DNA from: Gammaproteobacteria bacterium
GTDB lineage: Bacteria > Pseudomonadota > Gammaproteobacteria > Xanthomonadales > Marinicellaceae
Direction: 5' to 3'
DNA: 44,298 bases
Assembly: GCA_024280395.1 (NCBI GenBank)
Contig: JAJRQG010000059.1
Coordinates: 1 to 44,298, forward strand
Part shown: in pieces, positions 42,084 to 44,298 of the stretch
Layout: each line of letters begins with the position of its first letter
Position numbering within the stretch: position 1 is the stretch's first letter
The notes under the pieces: generated by a model
Databases searched by the model: none
Told to the model about the DNA's origin: nothing
Seen by the model: the letters and a program-made list of their open reading frames with translations, nothing else
Position numbers and translations under genes: made by a program

Positions 42084-43214
42084 ATGGGAAATTCTTTCCG
42101 TCTATTATTATTGTGTCTTCCTTTTTGGGCATGTGCCGATATTGTAAAGCCTGCTTTGGTAGAAATAAGCGTACATGTTGACGGACACTACGAAATAGAA
42201 ATTCGTGCCAGTATCGAAGCAATGTTAACAGGTATTAATTCACAATATAAAAACACAAAAGAATCTCCCAATGCCAAGCAATACGATGTATTGCGAGAAA
42301 TGTCCGCAAAAGAACTTGAGTTAGCTTTTAAACCTTTTTATCAGGCTTTCACTAACAGTGTGAAACTAAAGTTAGATGATAAACTCGCTCCAATAGAAAT
42401 AACCAAAGTGAATATCCCTGTGCCGGGTTATACTAAAGTTCCAAGAATTAGCCTCATTATATTATCTGGAAATATCAACCGCTCAGTACAAACCATCAGC
42501 TGGTTTTACCCATCAGATTATGCTGACAACGCTGTAAGAGTTAGACAGGTTGATGACTCCCAGAAAAAATGGCATTGGTCAAACTGGCAATGGTTACGTG
42601 ACAACCAATGGAGCCAACCTTTCTCATTAAAAGAAGTATTTCACAAGCCGGCATTAGTTACTACTATTTATACTTATACAACAGCAGGTTTCAGACATAT
42701 TTTGCCTAAAGGGCTTGACCATATTTTGTTTATCTTGGGCATATTTTTATTGAGTGTCAAAATTCGACCATTACTGCTACAAGTCACTATGTTTACCATT
42801 GCTCATTCCATCACATTGAGTTTGGCGATGTTAAACATTTTTTCACTGCCCGCCAATATTGTCGAGCCCTTAATTGCTCTATCTATTGCCTATGTAGGTA
42901 TTGAAAACATAATAACCAAAACAATAAAACCCAGCAGGCTGATTATAGTGTTTATTTTTGGCTTACTGCACGGAATGGGTTTTGCCAGTATGCTCAGTGA
43001 TTTTGGTATGCCAAAAGATGCTTTTGCAACAGCATTAATTAGTTTTAATGTTGGTGTGGAATTGGGACAATTAACGATTATTGCACTGGCATTTGTTTTT
43101 GTTGCCTATTGGTTTAGATACAAGTCTTGGTATCGCAATGTCATTGTAATTCCTGCTTCTTTAATTATTTCAGTGATCGGTCTTTTCTGGACCTATCAAA
43201 GGATTGCTTTTTAG
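42084..43214 (+). CDS. HupE/UreJ family 2 membrane protein
   Basis: 376 residues. A signal peptide (MGNSFRLLLLCLPFWACA) is followed by an exported domain (about 20-195) with a beta-sandwich look, then six or so membrane helices. The membrane part has GFRHILPKGLDHILFILGIFLLS, TIAHSITLSLA, AYVGIENI and FGLLHGMGFASML, which is the HupE/UreJ_2 pattern of conserved His and Glu. Members of this family are thought to move metal ions such as nickel, or to serve as membrane metal chaperones; the substrate here is not known. No hydrogenase or urease genes are in the window. Confidence 0.85.
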   Translation: MGNSFRLLLLCLPFWACADIVKPALVEISVHVDGHYEIEIRASIEAMLTGINSQYKNTKESPNAKQYDVLREMSAKELELAFKPFYQAFTNSVKLKLDDKLAPIEITKVNIPVPGYTKVPRISLIILSGNINRSVQTISWFYPSDYADNAVRVRQVDDSQKKWHWSNWQWLRDNQWSQPFSLKEVFHKPALVTTIYTYTTAGFRHILPKGLDHILFILGIFLLSVKIRPLLLQVTMFTIAHSITLSLAMLNIFSLPANIVEPLIALSIAYVGIENIITKTIKPSRLIIVFIFGLLHGMGFASMLSDFGMPKDAFATALISFNVGVELGQLTIIALAFVFVAYWFRYKSWYRNVIVIPASLIISVIGLFWTYQRIAF

Positions 43215-43239
43215 AGGCGTTTAAAACTATAATAGTCAG

Positions 43240-43908
43240 ATGAAGAAACAGTTTATTCCATTGCCTTTTTATGCCAACTATTCGGATCAAACCATGTTGG
43301 ACAAAGCACATGCTTTTAACAATATGATTCAAAAAAGACGAACCGTGCGAGACTTTTCTAGTAAACCTGTTTCTAAACAAGTTATCGAACAATGCATCCT
43401 TGCCGCTGCATCTGCTCCAAGTGGCGCTCATATGCAACCTTGGCACTTTGTCGCTATTGGCAATCAAGACATTAAATCTGAAATCAGAATCGCTGCTGAG
43501 ACCGAGGAAAAGGAATTTTACCAACATCGCGCAAGTAAAGAGTGGCTTAAAGCCCTGGAACCATTGGGAACCGATACCAGTAAACCTTTTTTAGAAGAGG
43601 CACCTTGGCTAATCGCCGTGTTCGCACAACGATATGGCTTAGACGCTGAAGGCAACCGTTTCAAACACTATTACACCCCAGAATCTGTTGGTATAGCCTG
43701 CGGGATGTTAATTACAGCCTTACATAACAGTGGTTTAACCACACTAACACACACCCCAAGCCCCATGGGCTTTTTAAAACAAATCCTAAAACGTCCAGAT
43801 AACGAACGTGCCTACATGCTAATCGTCTGTGGCCATCCCACCAATGATGCCCAAATCCCCAACTTAAAACGAAACTCTTTAAGCCAAGTTTCTACGTTTT
43901 TTGAATGA
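43240..43908 (+). CDS. nitroreductase family protein (iodotyrosine deiodinase/BluB-like)
   Basis: 222 residues. An FMN-binding fold with IQKRRTVRDFSSKPVSKQVIEQCILAAASAPSGAHMQPWHF near the N-terminus, a lid region EEKEFYQHRASKEWLKAL, VGIACGMLITALHNSGLTTLTHTPSPMGFL and the ending NERAYMLIVCGHP. The YPCD/SGAHxQPW and TPSPM segments are those of the bacterial iodotyrosine-deiodinase group, which reduces haloaromatic compounds. The true substrate is not known. The start is 25 bp after the HupE-like gene, with a TATAAT-like stretch (TATAAT in CTATAATAG) just before it. Confidence 0.88.
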   Translation: MKKQFIPLPFYANYSDQTMLDKAHAFNNMIQKRRTVRDFSSKPVSKQVIEQCILAAASAPSGAHMQPWHFVAIGNQDIKSEIRIAAETEEKEFYQHRASKEWLKALEPLGTDTSKPFLEEAPWLIAVFAQRYGLDAEGNRFKHYYTPESVGIACGMLITALHNSGLTTLTHTPSPMGFLKQILKRPDNERAYMLIVCGHPTNDAQIPNLKRNSLSQVSTFFE

Positions 43909-43940
43909 TTCCCCAACATATCACAATTTTAAACTTAACT

Positions 43941-44216
43941 ATGCCCAACATCTATAAACTCCTAATCTTAGTATCAATATCTCTTTTAGTGTCTTGCTCA
44001 AATAAAATTGTTTTTAATGAAAACATTACATCAAGTACTAATATTCTTATAATATCAGAATACCCTGATACTTTTTACATAGACGTAATTGGTACAACTA
44101 TCTTTGCAAATGGGAAAAAAGAATTTGGAAAATTTGGCATTGATCCGAATAAAACTACATGGCTATGCACTAAATTCCTGTTCCACAACTCCGACACTGC
44201 TATTAGCTATACATAG
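43941..44216 (+). CDS. small lipoprotein, hypothetical
   Basis: 91 residues from the ATG at 43941, which gives a clean lipoprotein signal (MPNIYKLLILVSISLLVSC, Cys19). An upstream in-frame ATG at 43905 overlaps the nitroreductase stop but adds a polar stretch before the signal. The mature part is about 70 residues with no motif I recognise. It is close behind the nitroreductase gene. The remaining 82 bp to the window end contain only the palindrome at 44256-44268. Confidence 0.5.
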   Translation: MPNIYKLLILVSISLLVSCSNKIVFNENITSSTNILIISEYPDTFYIDVIGTTIFANGKKEFGKFGIDPNKTTWLCTKFLFHNSDTAISYT

Positions 44217-44255
44217 CGTCAATAGCCTATTAGGAATTTGTGGTTCCCAATATCT

Positions 44256-44268
44256 TCGGTTAAACCGA
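44256..44268. repeat. short palindrome near the right edge
   Basis: TCGGTT-A-AACCGA, a perfect 6-bp inverted repeat around one base. No T-run follows. It could be an operator or part of a feature cut by the window end. Confidence 0.25.
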
Positions 44269-44298
44269 TAACAAAATTCATTTAGGTACTCCTGTACA

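Noticed and set aside
44217-44298. Possible short reading frame on the minus strand at the right edge with a GGAG-like site
   Set aside because: It closes after about 18 codons inside the window, so no gene can be supported.

Overview
The window reads as a chromosomal segment from an AT-rich, aerobic, Gram-negative bacterium, most likely a gammaproteobacterium. The evidence is a set of lipoprotein and Tat signals, Sox periplasmic sulfur-oxidation genes, a plant/xanthomonad-type glutamate-cysteine ligase, and the order tdk, fmt, rsmB, DUF4390, ntrY, of which the fmt-to-ntrY part is typical of Xanthomonadales-like and related lineages. I cannot name the genus; a Marinicella-like marine lineage would fit but is a guess. 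I saw no rRNA, tRNA, CRISPR array, prophage or intact transposase.

Layout. 1-2320: the N-terminal part of formate-tetrahydrofolate ligase (running off the left edge), a Fax-type glutathione transferase and a small membrane protein. 2291-3997: a divergent pair, a TauE/SafE exporter and a persulfide-dioxygenase-like metallohydrolase, with a palindrome inside the promoter spacer. 4132-12517: a tightly overlapping operon of a glycosidase-like lipoprotein, a TPR membrane protein, a CotH kinase fused to a beta-helix, a VTC polymerase domain protein, a DUF4956 membrane protein and an exported inorganic pyrophosphatase. A GxxExxY gene flanked by imperfect inverted repeats is inserted in it. 12552-20329 (minus strand): a glycosyltransferase with three catalytic domains, a GDPD-like protein, an AlgI-type MBOAT acyltransferase and an AlgJ/X-like protein. 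The two operons converge and look like one locus for making, modifying and exporting a surface glycopolymer, possibly phosphate-containing.

20368-32440: mostly housekeeping and signalling: gshA, an orphan peptide-binding protein with a five-repeat DUF3011 protein, a PAS-GGDEF-EAL protein, tdk, fmt, rsmB, DUF4390 and ntrY (without ntrX beside it). 32845-37765: an operon encoding an OmpR-type regulator, a coiled-coil protein, a membrane protein that joins a roadblock/LC7-like cytoplasmic domain to BON/OmpA-like periplasmic domains, a Ras-like small GTPase, and a hybrid histidine kinase. This looks like a GTPase switch tied to the cell envelope. 37769-38275: a DUF1232 protein on the minus strand.

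38455-41621: soxC, soxD, then soxY and soxZ, with a long inverted repeat over a probable promoter in front of soxYZ and a strong terminator after soxZ. soxX, soxA and soxB are not in the window. 41730-44216: a small lipoprotein, a HupE/UreJ-type membrane protein, an iodotyrosine-deiodinase-like nitroreductase and another small lipoprotein.

The best candidates for something undescribed are the CotH/VTC/DUF4956/pyrophosphatase plus MBOAT/glycosyltransferase locus, which has a heptanucleotide repeat in the acyltransferase gene that could switch it on and off, and the LC7-OmpA/GTPase two-component module.
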